Made by a program: the position numbers and the translations under genes
Part shown: positions 13,083 to 22,068 of the stretch, in pieces
Position numbering within the stretch: the first letter of the stretch is position 1
Layout of the letters: each line of letters begins with the position of its first letter
Assembly: GCF_012396365.1 (NCBI RefSeq)
Contig: NZ_JAAXPG010000019.1
Span: forward strand, 1 to 64,000
DNA: 64,000 nucleotides
Reading direction: 5' to 3'
From: Nocardiopsis alborubida
GTDB taxonomy: Bacteria > Actinomycetota > Actinomycetes > Streptosporangiales > Streptosporangiaceae
Notes under the pieces: generated by a model
The model's input: only the letters and a program-made list of their open reading frames with translations
Told to the model about the DNA's origin: nothing
Databases searched by the model: none

Positions 13083-13586
13083 GTGTCCCGCGAATCCGAG
13101 CAGCAGCGTCCAAAGGCCAAGAAGGCGGCCAAAGCCGACAGGCCCGAGCGCCGTGCTGCCCGGAAGACGGGACCCTCCGGCACGAGCACGGGCCGCACCC
13201 CCCGGGTGCGGCCCATGCTCACCAGCCGCGCGGCCATCCTCGCGCTCGTGATGTGCGTGATCGCGCTCAGCCTGGCCTACCCGCTGCGCGAGTACATCGC
13301 CCAGCGCGCCCAGCTCGCCGAACTCCGGGAGGAGCGCGCGCGCATGGAGCAGAGCGTGCAGGACCTGCGCCGGCGCGAGGAGGAGATGACCCAGGACTCC
13401 TACGTGGAGCGCGAGGCCCGCGTCCGGCTGCACTACCAGTACCCCGGCGAGACCGCCTACATCGTCATCCCGCCCGACTCCGAGGACGAGGACGAGGACG
13501 ACACCGGCCCCAGCGAGCCCTGGTTCACCGCCCTGTGGCGCTCGGTGGAGGAGGCCGACGACCCGCCGTCGGGCGACGGGCTCTGA
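13083..13586 (+). CDS. divIC: septum formation initiator family protein (FtsB/DivIC)
   Basis: 167 aa from GTG 13083. A bitopic division protein: a ~48-residue Lys/Arg-rich cytoplasmic N-terminus, one membrane segment at about 50-68 (AAILALVMCVIALSLAYPL), then a coiled coil (residues ~72-100, LAELREERARMEQSVQDLRR) and the family's EEEMTQDSYVEREARVRLHY with TAYIVIPP. It forms the FtsQ-FtsL-FtsB type complex that controls septal peptidoglycan synthesis. The acidic Asp/Glu tail is common in actinomycetes. Position right after eno is conserved in actinobacteria. The usual next gene, DUF501, is separated here by two crcB genes on the other strand. Confidence 0.9.
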   Translation: MSRESEQQRPKAKKAAKADRPERRAARKTGPSGTSTGRTPRVRPMLTSRAAILALVMCVIALSLAYPLREYIAQRAQLAELREERARMEQSVQDLRRREEEMTQDSYVEREARVRLHYQYPGETAYIVIPPDSEDEDEDDTGPSEPWFTALWRSVEEADDPPSGDGL

Positions 13587-13602
13587 TGCCCTCCGCGCGC
13601 CC

Positions 13603-13980
13603 TCAGAGCAGGGCGCCCGCGGCCCGCGCCCCCGCCGCCAGCGCGACCAGCGCGCAGCACCCGGTCAGCGCCGCGTAGCCGACGGCGGCCGGAGCGCGTC
13701 CCTCCCGGGCGAGGGAGAGGACCTCGTGGGAGAACGTCGAGTACGTGGTCAGCGCGCCGCAGAACCCGACGGAGAGCAGGGCCCACAGCCGGGGGGAGAC
13801 GGCCGCCGCCCCCGCGGCGCCGACCAGCAGGCCCAGCAGCAGGGTGCCCGCGACGTTCGCGGTGAACGTGCCCCAGGGCAGCCCCGCGCCGACCGCGCGG
13901 GAGACGGCCCGGTCCACCAGGTAGCGCAGGGCCGCCCCCGCGCCGCCGCCCAGGCCGACGAGCCACACCTCCCAGTTCAC
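13603..13980 (-). CDS. crcB: fluoride efflux channel CrcB/Fluc, subunit 1
   Basis: 125 aa from GTG 13980, which overlaps the end of the upstream crcB gene by four bases. Four membrane helices and the Fluc signatures GGGAGAALRYLVDRAV, FTANVAGTLLLGLL (the pore Asn) and GFCGALTTYSTFSHEV (the TM3 segment with the fluoride-coordinating aromatic positions Tyr and Phe). It exports fluoride through the membrane as a dual-topology dimer. Tandem crcB genes usually encode an antiparallel heterodimer, with each protein fixed in one orientation. Inserted between divIC and DUF501, normally neighbours. Confidence 0.92.
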   Translation of the reverse strand: MNWEVWLVGLGGGAGAALRYLVDRAVSRAVGAGLPWGTFTANVAGTLLLGLLVGAAGAAAVSPRLWALLSVGFCGALTTYSTFSHEVLSLAREGRAPAAVGYAALTGCCALVALAAGARAAGALL

Positions 13981-14423
13981 GGCCGCCTCCCACGCCCCAT
14001 GGCGCGGATCGCGCGCCCCGTGGCCCACGCGCCCAGGGCGGTTCCGGCCACCGCTCCGACCAGCGTGAGCGCCATGTAGGCCGCGGCCTCGGCGACCCGC
14101 CCGGACGCCGCCAGCGTCCCCGTGTCCAGGACGTGGGCCGAGTAGGTGGTGAACCCGCCCAGGAAGCCGGTGCCGAGCAGCTGCCTGACCCAGGGCGGCG
14201 CGGGCCGGGGACCGGTGACGGCCGCGACCAGGACGCCGATGAGCACCGAACCCGCGAGGTTGACGGCCAGGGTGGCCAGCGGCAGCCCGCCGTCGGGGGT
14301 CGGCCAGGCCTGTGCCACCAGGTGGCGGGCCACCGCCCCCGCGGCCCCGCCGCAGGCGGCGATCCCGGCCATGGCGGCCACACCCCGCGCACGGAGGGGG
14401 GCGGGTTCGGGCGGGCTGCTCAC
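13977..14423 (-). CDS. crcB: fluoride efflux channel CrcB/Fluc, subunit 2
   Basis: 148 aa from ATG 14423. Signatures GGAAGAVARHLVAQ, LAVNLAGSVLIGVLVAAV and GFLGGFTTYSAHVLDT identify CrcB. Compared with the downstream partner (TTYSTFSHE), the second aromatic position of the TM3 motif has become His (TTYSAHVLD), so this subunit probably lines only part of the pore and works with its neighbour as a heterodimer. A longer N-terminus (MSSPPEPAPLRARGVAAM) precedes TM1. The genes overlap by four bases, so translation is coupled. I looked for a fluoride riboswitch in the 170 bases upstream and could not see its conserved core. Confidence 0.9.
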   Translation of the reverse strand: MSSPPEPAPLRARGVAAMAGIAACGGAAGAVARHLVAQAWPTPDGGLPLATLAVNLAGSVLIGVLVAAVTGPRPAPPWVRQLLGTGFLGGFTTYSAHVLDTGTLAASGRVAEAAAYMALTLVGAVAGTALGAWATGRAIRAMGRGRRP

Positions 14424-14580
14424 GTCGGAGTCTCCCTTCGGCGGCTCCGGCGCGCGGGAACCGGTGCGGTGGTGTGCGCCGACGGCCCGGCGCCGACGGC
14501 TCGCGCCCGTGTGTCCGCGGCGAGGACCTGCGCGCGGACCGCCGGCGGACCGCCCGCGCCCGCGGGTGCGCGTGCGGCCC

Positions 14581-14586
14581 TATGCT
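14581..14586 (+). promoter_or_regulatory. -10 hexamer before DUF501
   Basis: TATGCT, nine bases before the ATG of the DUF501 gene, with no SD between. Together with the divIC and metB cases this suggests a leaderless or nearly leaderless transcript. Confidence 0.4.
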
Positions 14587-14595
14587 GGGTGCGCC

Positions 14596-15183
14596 ATGAC
14601 TTCCGCAGATCAGCCCGCGCCCGGGCACGCCGCCGGGCGCCCCGCCCCGGTCGCCGAGCGCGACACCGTTGCCGTCGAACTCCAACTGGGCCGCCCGCCG
14701 CGCGGCGTACGCGCGATCGCGCACCGCTGCCCCTGCGGCCTGCCCGACGTGGTGCGCACCGCGCCCCGGCTGGAGAGCGGCGAGCCCTTTCCGACCCTGT
14801 ACTACCTGACGTGCCCGCGCGCCGCCTCGGCCATCGGCCGGATGGAGAACGAGGGCCGCATGCGCCGCATGCAGGAGCGCCTGGGCGAGGACCCCGAACT
14901 CCGGGCCGCCTACACCCGGGCGCACGAATCCTATCTGGCCGAGCGCGCCGAGCAGGCGAGACTGGACGGTGTCGAGCCGCTGCCCGAGGGCATGCAGAGC
15001 ACCGGTGGCATGCCCACCCGGGTCAAGTGCCTGCACGCGCTGGTCGCCCACGAGCTGGCCGAGCCGGGGACCAACCCCTTCGGCGCCGAGGCGCTGGAGG
15101 AACTGCCGCACTGGTGGGACAGGGGCCCGTGCGTGTGCGTCGACGAGAACGCCCCCGAGGGCGACGAAGGGAACAGGTCATGA
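14596..15183 (+). CDS. DUF501 domain-containing protein
   Basis: 195 aa from ATG 14596. Matches the actinobacterial DUF501 family: AIAHRCPCGLPDVVRTAPRL, FPTLYYLTCPRAASAIGRME, then GMPTRVKCLHALVAHELAEP with conserved Cys and His that look like a metal or redox site. The function is unknown. DUF501 genes lie in the conserved eno-divIC-DUF501-ppx block. The stop overlaps the start of ppx (ATGA), so the two proteins are translationally coupled. Confidence 0.88.
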   Translation: MTSADQPAPGHAAGRPAPVAERDTVAVELQLGRPPRGVRAIAHRCPCGLPDVVRTAPRLESGEPFPTLYYLTCPRAASAIGRMENEGRMRRMQERLGEDPELRAAYTRAHESYLAERAEQARLDGVEPLPEGMQSTGGMPTRVKCLHALVAHELAEPGTNPFGAEALEELPHWWDRGPCVCVDENAPEGDEGNRS

Positions 15184-16163
15184 GCGGTGTCGCGGCCATC
15201 GACTGCGGAACCAACTCCGTCCGCCTGCTGATCGCCGACGTCGTCCACGTGGGCGACGACGAGGTGCAGGTGGTCGACGTCGACCGGCGCATGGAGATCG
15301 TGCGCCTGGGCGAGGGCGTGGACGAGACCGGGGCGTTCGCGCCCCAGGCGCTGGAGCGCACCTTCGAGGCGCTGCGCGGGTACGCCGAGGCCATCGAGGC
15401 ACACGGCATCGCCCTGGGCCCGGACGCGGTGCGCATGGTCGCCACCAGCGCCACCCGGGACGCGAGCAACCGCCAGGTCTTCGTCGACGGCGTGCGCGAC
15501 ATCCTCGGGGTGGAGCCCGAGGTGGTCACCGGCCTGGACGAGGCCGAGCTGTCCTTCGTGGGCGCCACCGCCGAGCTGGAGGCCGAGGGCCCGGACGAGG
15601 ACCTGGCCCCGCCGTTCCTGGTCGTGGACATCGGCGGCGGCTCCACCGAGTTCGTCCTGGGCGGCGCCCTGTCCGGGGACGACGGCGGCGAGCTGGTCCG
15701 CGCGTCGCTGTCGGTGGACATCGGCTGCGTGCGCATGACCGAGCGCCACCTGCGCAGCGACCCTCCCACGGCGGAGGAGGTCGCGGCGGCGACCGCCGAC
15801 ATCGAGGCCGCGCTGGACGAGGTCGAGCGGGTGGTCCCGCTGCGCGAGGCCGCCTCGGTCGTGTGCGTCGCGGGCACCGCGACCACGGTCGCCGGTATCG
15901 CCCTGGACCTGCCCGAGTACGACCCCGAGCGCATCCACCACACCCGCGTGGGCGTCGCCGACCTGGAGCGCATCACCGGAGAGCTGCTCAAGGCCGCCTC
16001 GCGGGAGCGGTCCCTGATCGGCGTCATGCACCCGGGCCGGGTGGACGTCATCGGCGCGGGCGCGCTCGTGCTGTCGCGGGTGCTGGCCCGCACGGGAGCC
16101 GACTCCTTCACGGCCAGCGAGCACGACATCCTCGACGGCGTGGCCTGGAGCCTGGTGGTCTGA
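15180..16163 (+). CDS. ppx: Ppx/GppA family exopolyphosphatase
   Basis: 327 aa from ATG 15180. An ASKHA-fold phosphatase: phosphate 1 motif AAIDCGTNSVRLLIADV at residues ~5-21, VRMVATSATRDASNRQVFVD, the second phosphate loop FLVVDIGGGSTEFVLG, and VCVAGTATTVAGIAL. It hydrolyses polyphosphate or (p)ppGpp-related substrates. The protein lacks the C-terminal HD domain of long Ppx forms and corresponds to the short actinobacterial Ppx (about 300-340 aa), which in Mycobacterium includes forms with weak polyphosphatase activity. Coupled to DUF501 by a 4-base overlap; a terminator follows. Confidence 0.92.
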   Translation: MSGVAAIDCGTNSVRLLIADVVHVGDDEVQVVDVDRRMEIVRLGEGVDETGAFAPQALERTFEALRGYAEAIEAHGIALGPDAVRMVATSATRDASNRQVFVDGVRDILGVEPEVVTGLDEAELSFVGATAELEAEGPDEDLAPPFLVVDIGGGSTEFVLGGALSGDDGGELVRASLSVDIGCVRMTERHLRSDPPTAEEVAAATADIEAALDEVERVVPLREAASVVCVAGTATTVAGIALDLPEYDPERIHHTRVGVADLERITGELLKAASRERSLIGVMHPGRVDVIGAGALVLSRVLARTGADSFTASEHDILDGVAWSLVV

Positions 16164-16169
16164 CACCGC

Positions 16170-16203
16170 CTCCGTGAGGCGCTCCGCGGGGCGCCTCACG
16201 GAG
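16170..16203 (+). terminator. terminator after ppx
   Basis: Thirteen-base perfect stem (CTCCGTGAGGCGC and its complement) with an 8-nt loop, six bases after the ppx stop. No U tract. Confidence 0.8.
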
Positions 16204-16249
16204 CGCGCGCAAGGGTGCCCCGGGTGAGACGTGTCACCTCCCAGGGGCC

Positions 16250-16267
16250 TTGTGAATGCTTTCACAA
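16250..16267. promoter_or_regulatory. Rex operator (perfect palindrome) upstream of ndh
   Basis: TTGTGAATGCTTTCACAA is a perfect TTGTGAA-N4-TTCACAA dyad, the published Rex operator consensus. Rex is the NADH/NAD+-sensing repressor of respiratory genes. The site lies 242-259 bases before the ndh ATG and just upstream of a possible promoter (TAAGGT at 16293-16298). Confidence 0.85.
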
Positions 16268-16354
16268 CCGCTCTGACCTGCGAAAACGCCGGTAAGGTGA
16301 AGCGGGAAGTGGTCGGAAGGTGAGCCGGTGTGAACCTTCTCTGTCGGCGGGGGC

Positions 16355-16372
16355 TTGTGAAAGAATGCACAA
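16355..16372. promoter_or_regulatory. second Rex-type operator upstream of ndh
   Basis: TTGTGAAAGAATGCACAA keeps both outer halves of the Rex consensus (TTGTG...CACAA), within the longer dyad GCTTGTG-N8-CACAAGC. It lies 137-154 bases before the ndh start, about 105 bases (ten helical turns) from the first site, centre to centre. Confidence 0.75.
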
Positions 16373-16508
16373 GCGAAGGGACGAGGCACCTCGCTCCGAC
16401 CCGGGCGGCACCCCGCCGCGACCACGGCGCGGGCGACCGAAGACCGTGACAACCTCGCGGCCCCTGGGAAGGGGCACCACACAGAAGAACCGTTAGGGCG
16501 GAAATGCG

Positions 16509-17885
16509 ATGACCGAGAGCAGGAACTACCGGCTGGTACACGGCGGAGGGGACGACGCGGAGATCCCGCACATCCTCATCGTCGGCGGCGGTTACCTCGG
16601 GATGTACACCGCGAGGCGGCTGGAGAAGAAGCTCGGGGCGGGCGAGGCGCGGATCACCGTCATCGACCCGAACTCCTACATGACCTACCAGCCCTTCCTG
16701 CCCGAGACCGCGGCCGGCAGCATCTCGCCCCGACACGTGGTCGTCCCGCTGCGCAAGGTCTTCAAGCGGGTCCGCGTCCTGGGCGGCAGGGTCGTGCGCA
16801 TCGACCACGCCGACCGCACGGTCCGCTACGAGCCCAACGTCGGCGAGGCCGAGACCCTCGCCTACGACTACCTCGTCATGGCCGCCGGAGCGGTCTCGCG
16901 CACCCTGCCCATCCCCGGCCTGGCCGAGTGGGGCATCGGGATCAAGACGGTCGAGGAGGCCGCCTTCCTGCGCAACCACGTCCTGGACCAGCTCTCCATC
17001 GCCGACTCCACCGACGACGAGGCCATCCGGCGCAAGGCGCTGAACTTCGTCTTCGTCGGCGGCGGCTTCGCCGGAGCCGAGGCCATCGCCGAGCTGGAGG
17101 ACATGGTCCGCGACGCCGTGCGCCACCACCCCTCGATCGGGCTGGAGGACGTGCAGTTCTACCTCATCGAGGCGGCTGACAAGATCCTTCCCGAGGTCGG
17201 TCCCGAGGTCGGCAGCAAGGCGCTCAACCAGCTGCGCCGCCGCGGCATCGACGTCCGGCTCAAGACCTTCCTGGAGTCGGCGGTCGACCAGCACATCAAG
17301 CTGAGCGACGGCACCGAGTTCGACTCGGGCACGCTGGTGTGGACCGCGGGCGTCAAGCCCAGCCCGGTCGTGGCCGCCAGCGACCTGCCGCTCGGGCCCA
17401 AGGGCCACCTGGACACCAGCGAGTACCTGGCCGTCAACGGCGCGGAGAACGCCTTCGCGGGCGGCGACAACGCGCAGGTGCCCGACGGCAACGGCGGCTA
17501 CTACCCGCCCAACGCCCAGAACGCGGTCCGCCAGGCCCCGGTCTTGGCCGACAACGTGATCGCCGCCCTGCGCGGCACCGAGCCCAAGGCCTACCGCCAC
17601 AAGAACCTGGGCGCGGTCGCCGGGCTCGGCGTCCACAAGGGCGCCGCCCAGCTGTTCGGAAAGATCAAGCTCAACGGCCGCCTGGCCTGGTACGCGCACC
17701 GGTCCTACCACCTGTTCGCGGTCCCGACCTTCAACCGCAAGATGCGCGTGCTCTCGGACTGGACGCTAGCCCTCTTCCTGCGCCGCGACTACGCCGCGCT
17801 CCCGGAGATGGCCGAGCCCCGCCAGGCCTTCGAGGAGGCCAGCCACCCGCAGATCGAGAACGGCCGCCTCCGCAGGGTCAGCTGA
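16509..17885 (+). CDS. ndh: type II NADH dehydrogenase (NAD(P)/FAD-dependent oxidoreductase)
   Basis: 458 aa from ATG 16509. A single-subunit, non-proton-pumping NADH:quinone oxidoreductase at the inner face of the membrane. FAD-binding Rossmann motif HILIVGGGYLGMYTARRLEK (GxGxxG at 26-31), YMTYQPFLPETAAGSISPRH, ATG-like motif LVMAAGA, NADH-binding motif FVFVGGGFAGAEAIAELEDM near 183, and the C-terminal FAD motif AFAGGDNAQVPDG with PPNAQNAVRQAPVLADN. The C-terminal amphipathic region (LALFLRRDYAAL) could anchor it. Two Rex operators in the 345-base upstream region imply repression at low NADH/NAD+ ratio and induction when NADH accumulates, as known for respiratory genes in Streptomyces. Confidence 0.92.
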   Translation: MTESRNYRLVHGGGDDAEIPHILIVGGGYLGMYTARRLEKKLGAGEARITVIDPNSYMTYQPFLPETAAGSISPRHVVVPLRKVFKRVRVLGGRVVRIDHADRTVRYEPNVGEAETLAYDYLVMAAGAVSRTLPIPGLAEWGIGIKTVEEAAFLRNHVLDQLSIADSTDDEAIRRKALNFVFVGGGFAGAEAIAELEDMVRDAVRHHPSIGLEDVQFYLIEAADKILPEVGPEVGSKALNQLRRRGIDVRLKTFLESAVDQHIKLSDGTEFDSGTLVWTAGVKPSPVVAASDLPLGPKGHLDTSEYLAVNGAENAFAGGDNAQVPDGNGGYYPPNAQNAVRQAPVLADNVIAALRGTEPKAYRHKNLGAVAGLGVHKGAAQLFGKIKLNGRLAWYAHRSYHLFAVPTFNRKMRVLSDWTLALFLRRDYAALPEMAEPRQAFEEASHPQIENGRLRRVS

Positions 17886-17934
17886 CCGGACGGGACGCGC
17901 CCGCGGGCGCGGTCTTCGCGACAGGCGCGCGATA

Positions 17935-17963
17935 CGACCGGCTTCCCGGAGGGGAGCCGGTCG
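17935..17963 (+). terminator. terminator after ndh
   Basis: CGACCGGCTTCCC / GGGAGCCGGTCG stem (one bulge) with a short loop, followed by TTTCCTGT. About 50 bases after the ndh stop. Confidence 0.8.
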
Positions 17964-18032
17964 TTTCCTGTCCCAATGCGGCCAAGCCAAGTCAAAGTGG
18001 GCAATCAGCCCGCCCGGTATGATGGGCCACGC

Positions 18033-18106
18033 CCTCGTAGCCCAATGGAAGAGGCAGGCCCCCTAAAAGGGTCACAAGTGTCGGTTCGAGTCCGACCGGG
18101 GGTACC
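18033..18106 (+). tRNA. atypical class I tRNA-like gene, nominal anticodon UAA, C33
   Basis: A 74-base cloverleaf can be drawn by hand. Acceptor GCCCTCG (18033-18039) pairs with CGGGGGT (18099-18105) with two G-U pairs, discriminator A. D arm GCCC...AGGC with GG in the loop. Anticodon stem GGCCC / GGGTC around loop CCTAAAA. T arm GTCGG-TTCGAGT-CCGAC is perfect. Three oddities: base 33 is C instead of the near-universal U, the variable loop is 6 nt, and anticodon UAA (Leu, UUA codons) would normally belong to a class II tRNA with a long variable arm. CCA is not encoded (CCCA follows the discriminator A). A TATGAT -10 lies at 18020-18025 and a terminator at 18123. It could be a functional unusual tRNA, a non-coding tRNA-like RNA, or a pseudogene. 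Confidence 0.65.
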
Positions 18107-18122
18107 CACGGCATCAGCCCCG

Positions 18123-18151
18123 ACGACGCCTGCTCACCGAGCGGGCGTCGT
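18123..18151 (+). terminator. terminator after the tRNA-like gene
   Basis: Thirteen-base stem ACGACGCCTGCTC / GAGCGGGCGTCGT with one G-U pair and an ACC loop, followed by GTGTTTT. The best canonical terminator in the window; it also faces the end of the PucR gene. Confidence 0.85.
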
Positions 18152-18205
18152 GTGTTTTCCGAGGCGGGCGCCGCTCCGTGCGCCCGCGGGTACGGCGGCG
18201 GCCCC

Positions 18206-20044
18206 TCAGGGCGTCGGTCCCTGCTGCTCCATCAACAGCTGCAACTGCGTGAACAGGCGCTCGCCGGGGTCCCCCAGGTCGATCCCGCTCACCGACGCCG
18301 CCCGGCGCACCCGGTAGCGCAGCGTGTTCGGGTGGATGTGCAGCCGCTCCGCCGCCGCCCGCGCGTCCCCGAACGCCTCCAGGTAGGCCAGCAGGGAGTG
18401 CACCAGGTCGGCGCCGCCCGCACGGTCGTGCTCGATCAGTCGGCTCACCCGCGGGTCCCGCAGCGACGGGTCCTCGCGCAGCCGCGCCAGCGTCTCGCTG
18501 ACCAGCACCCGAGAGCGCACGTCAGAGATGGTCGCCACGTCCCAGCCCGGACTCCGGTCCGGGGAGCGGTCCATCGCGTCCAGGACCCGGTCCGCCTCCG
18601 CGCGCGAGTCCGGTACGTCCCCCAGCCGCTCCACCAGCGACCCCACCGCCGCGTGCACATCCAACCCCAGCGCCGCGCGCGCCGCCGCCACCGTCTTGCG
18701 GGTCAGCGCCAGCACCGACTGCTCCACCCCGCGCCGCCCCTCCCGGGCGCGCGCCAGATCCGGCAGCAGCACGTAGACCCGCCCGCCCAGCGCGGTCACC
18801 AGGGCGCTGCGCCGGTAAGCCGCGGTGTGCACCGACACCAGGTCGATCAGCTGGCGGCGGCGCAGCTCGCGCTCGGGCCGGTCGGGACGCTCCTCCGCCG
18901 CACCCTCCACCACTCCGACCAGTGCGAACGCCACCACCAGCGCACCCCGGTCGGCTCGCACCTCCACGGTGTCGGCCAGCGCGCCGGCGTCGATCCTCCC
19001 CTCCAGCAGGCTCGACAGCAGGTCCTCGCGCAACCGCAGCCCCGCGCTGGCCTGCGTTCGCTGGCGGATCATCTGCAGCGCGGTGGTGCGCGCCGCGCCG
19101 AGCAGGGCCTCCTCCGCGTGCTCGGCCAGCGGCCGGTCCCCCTCCTGCACCCAGATCGCGCCCAGCGGCTGGCGCCCCGCGTGGATGCCCACGGCCAACC
19201 GGCGCCTGATGCCCAGGTCGGGGTGCTCGTCCACCCGCACCACCTCCTCGCCCGCGCGCAGCTTGGCGAACACCCCCCACTCGCGCAGCAGCGCCAGGTA
19301 CGACTCCGGGCCGCGCCGCCCCAGCACCGACAGCCGCCGCAACTCGTCCACCTCGGCGCCGCTGGAGTAGGCCAGCACCCGGCTCGCCGCGTCCTCGATG
19401 CTCACCAGACCGCCGGTGAGCCGGGCGATGGTCTGCGCCATGGAGAACAGGTCGCCGCCGGACTCGCTCAGATCCTCCGAGGCGGTCAGGCGGGCGTCGT
19501 CCAGGATGGACCGGCACACCGACTGCAACTGGTCCCAGCGCACCTCGGGGCGCACGGTGAGCAGGGCGATCCCCGCCTCCTGCGCCTCGGTGCGCAGCGC
19601 CCGCGCCTCGTCGCCGCCTCCGGGCCGGGGCCGGCCGGACCGCGTCCCCGCGGGCGGCGGCAGCACCTCCTCCGGCGCCGCGTGCGCGCTGGTTTTGACC
19701 GCGACGGCCGTGGCGCCCCGCTCGGCCAGCGTCCTGACCAGGCGCCGCGCGGAGGCGCCCCGTGCCCCGATCAGCAGCACCAGGTCCCCCTCGCGCACCT
19801 CCGTGCGGTCCTCCGGGTCGAGGATGACGACGTTGTCCACCTGGACATCGAGCCCGTCCGGGGCGGCGGCCACGTCCACGACGGGATCGCCGAGGGCCAG
19901 CAGCAGCCCGCGCAGGGGCAGGCCTGTGGTCCTGTCATCGGATGAACCATCCTGAACAGGCGGAACCTCCGGCCTTGGTGTCGTCCGGGGCGCTCCGCCA
20001 CCGGATGCGGGGAGCGGGTCTGATGCTGGGCTGTCATTACTCAT
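18206..20044 (-). CDS. PucR/CdaR family transcriptional regulator
   Basis: 612 aa from ATG 20044 (MSNDSPASD). An N-terminal purine-catabolism-type domain (LPLRGLLLALGDPVVDVAA, then LVLLIGARGASARRLVRTLA), a middle GGDEF-like region, and the C-terminal PucR helix-turn-helix (DARAAAERLHIHPNTLRYRV, residues ~563-585). It is divergent from pruA with 141 bases between the start codons, so it probably activates the proline-utilisation genes in response to proline or P5C, as PruR/PutR-type PucR proteins do in other bacteria. An upstream in-frame ATG at 20113 would extend it by 23 residues but has no SD and enters the shared promoter region. Confidence 0.88.
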   Translation of the reverse strand: MSNDSPASDPLPASGGGAPRTTPRPEVPPVQDGSSDDRTTGLPLRGLLLALGDPVVDVAAAPDGLDVQVDNVVILDPEDRTEVREGDLVLLIGARGASARRLVRTLAERGATAVAVKTSAHAAPEEVLPPPAGTRSGRPRPGGGDEARALRTEAQEAGIALLTVRPEVRWDQLQSVCRSILDDARLTASEDLSESGGDLFSMAQTIARLTGGLVSIEDAASRVLAYSSGAEVDELRRLSVLGRRGPESYLALLREWGVFAKLRAGEEVVRVDEHPDLGIRRRLAVGIHAGRQPLGAIWVQEGDRPLAEHAEEALLGAARTTALQMIRQRTQASAGLRLREDLLSSLLEGRIDAGALADTVEVRADRGALVVAFALVGVVEGAAEERPDRPERELRRRQLIDLVSVHTAAYRRSALVTALGGRVYVLLPDLARAREGRRGVEQSVLALTRKTVAAARAALGLDVHAAVGSLVERLGDVPDSRAEADRVLDAMDRSPDRSPGWDVATISDVRSRVLVSETLARLREDPSLRDPRVSRLIEHDRAGGADLVHSLLAYLEAFGDARAAAERLHIHPNTLRYRVRRAASVSGIDLGDPGERLFTQLQLLMEQQGPTP

Positions 20045-20185
20045 GTGTGTCCCATTTTGTCCTGGAGAACAAATAAGGCGGGCAAAGAGTGGCCTGGTCC
20101 ACAAGGTTCGCACGCCCTGGTTCTGGGAGCGTTGAGTCAGCCAACCCTGCTTGTTTCAGGGACATTCTTCACCGGGAAGGTGCCC

Positions 20186-21811
<1,626 letters not shown>

Positions 21812-21917
21812 CAGCGCCCCTCGGGGGCTCCGCCTCGTCCGCCCGCCGCCCGCCGAGGGCGCTTCGCGCCGGGACGGGCCGGCGCCCCCGACGGACGCCA
21901 CGCGCAGTATTTCCCGT

Positions 21918-21980
21918 GTTCGGGCGTCCGAACAACGACGGGGTCCGGGCCCCCTCCCGTCCTGAGGGGGCCCGGACCCC
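21918..21980 (+). terminator. two hairpins between pruA and the proline dehydrogenase gene
   Basis: A small dyad GTTCGG-GCGT-CCGAAC (21918-21933) is followed by a perfect 17-bp stem (21940-21956 with 21964-21980, 7-nt loop). The second is the strongest hairpin in this part of the window. It either ends pruA transcription or reduces read-through into the dehydrogenase gene 89 bases further on. Confidence 0.7.
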
Positions 21981-22068
21981 GCCCGGATCCACCGGTGCGG
22001 CCGGAAGACCCCGCCGCGCCCCGTCCGCGCCAGCCCACCGGCTCGCGCACGTCTTTCCCGAGGTCACC

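Noticed and set aside
14424..14595. Fluoride riboswitch upstream of crcB
   Set aside because: The conserved GATG...and 3' GAUGACUCC-type core could not be found by eye; left as a check.
16234..16482. Small minus-strand frames in the ndh leader
   Set aside because: They contain the Rex operators and have shadow codon usage; no SD.
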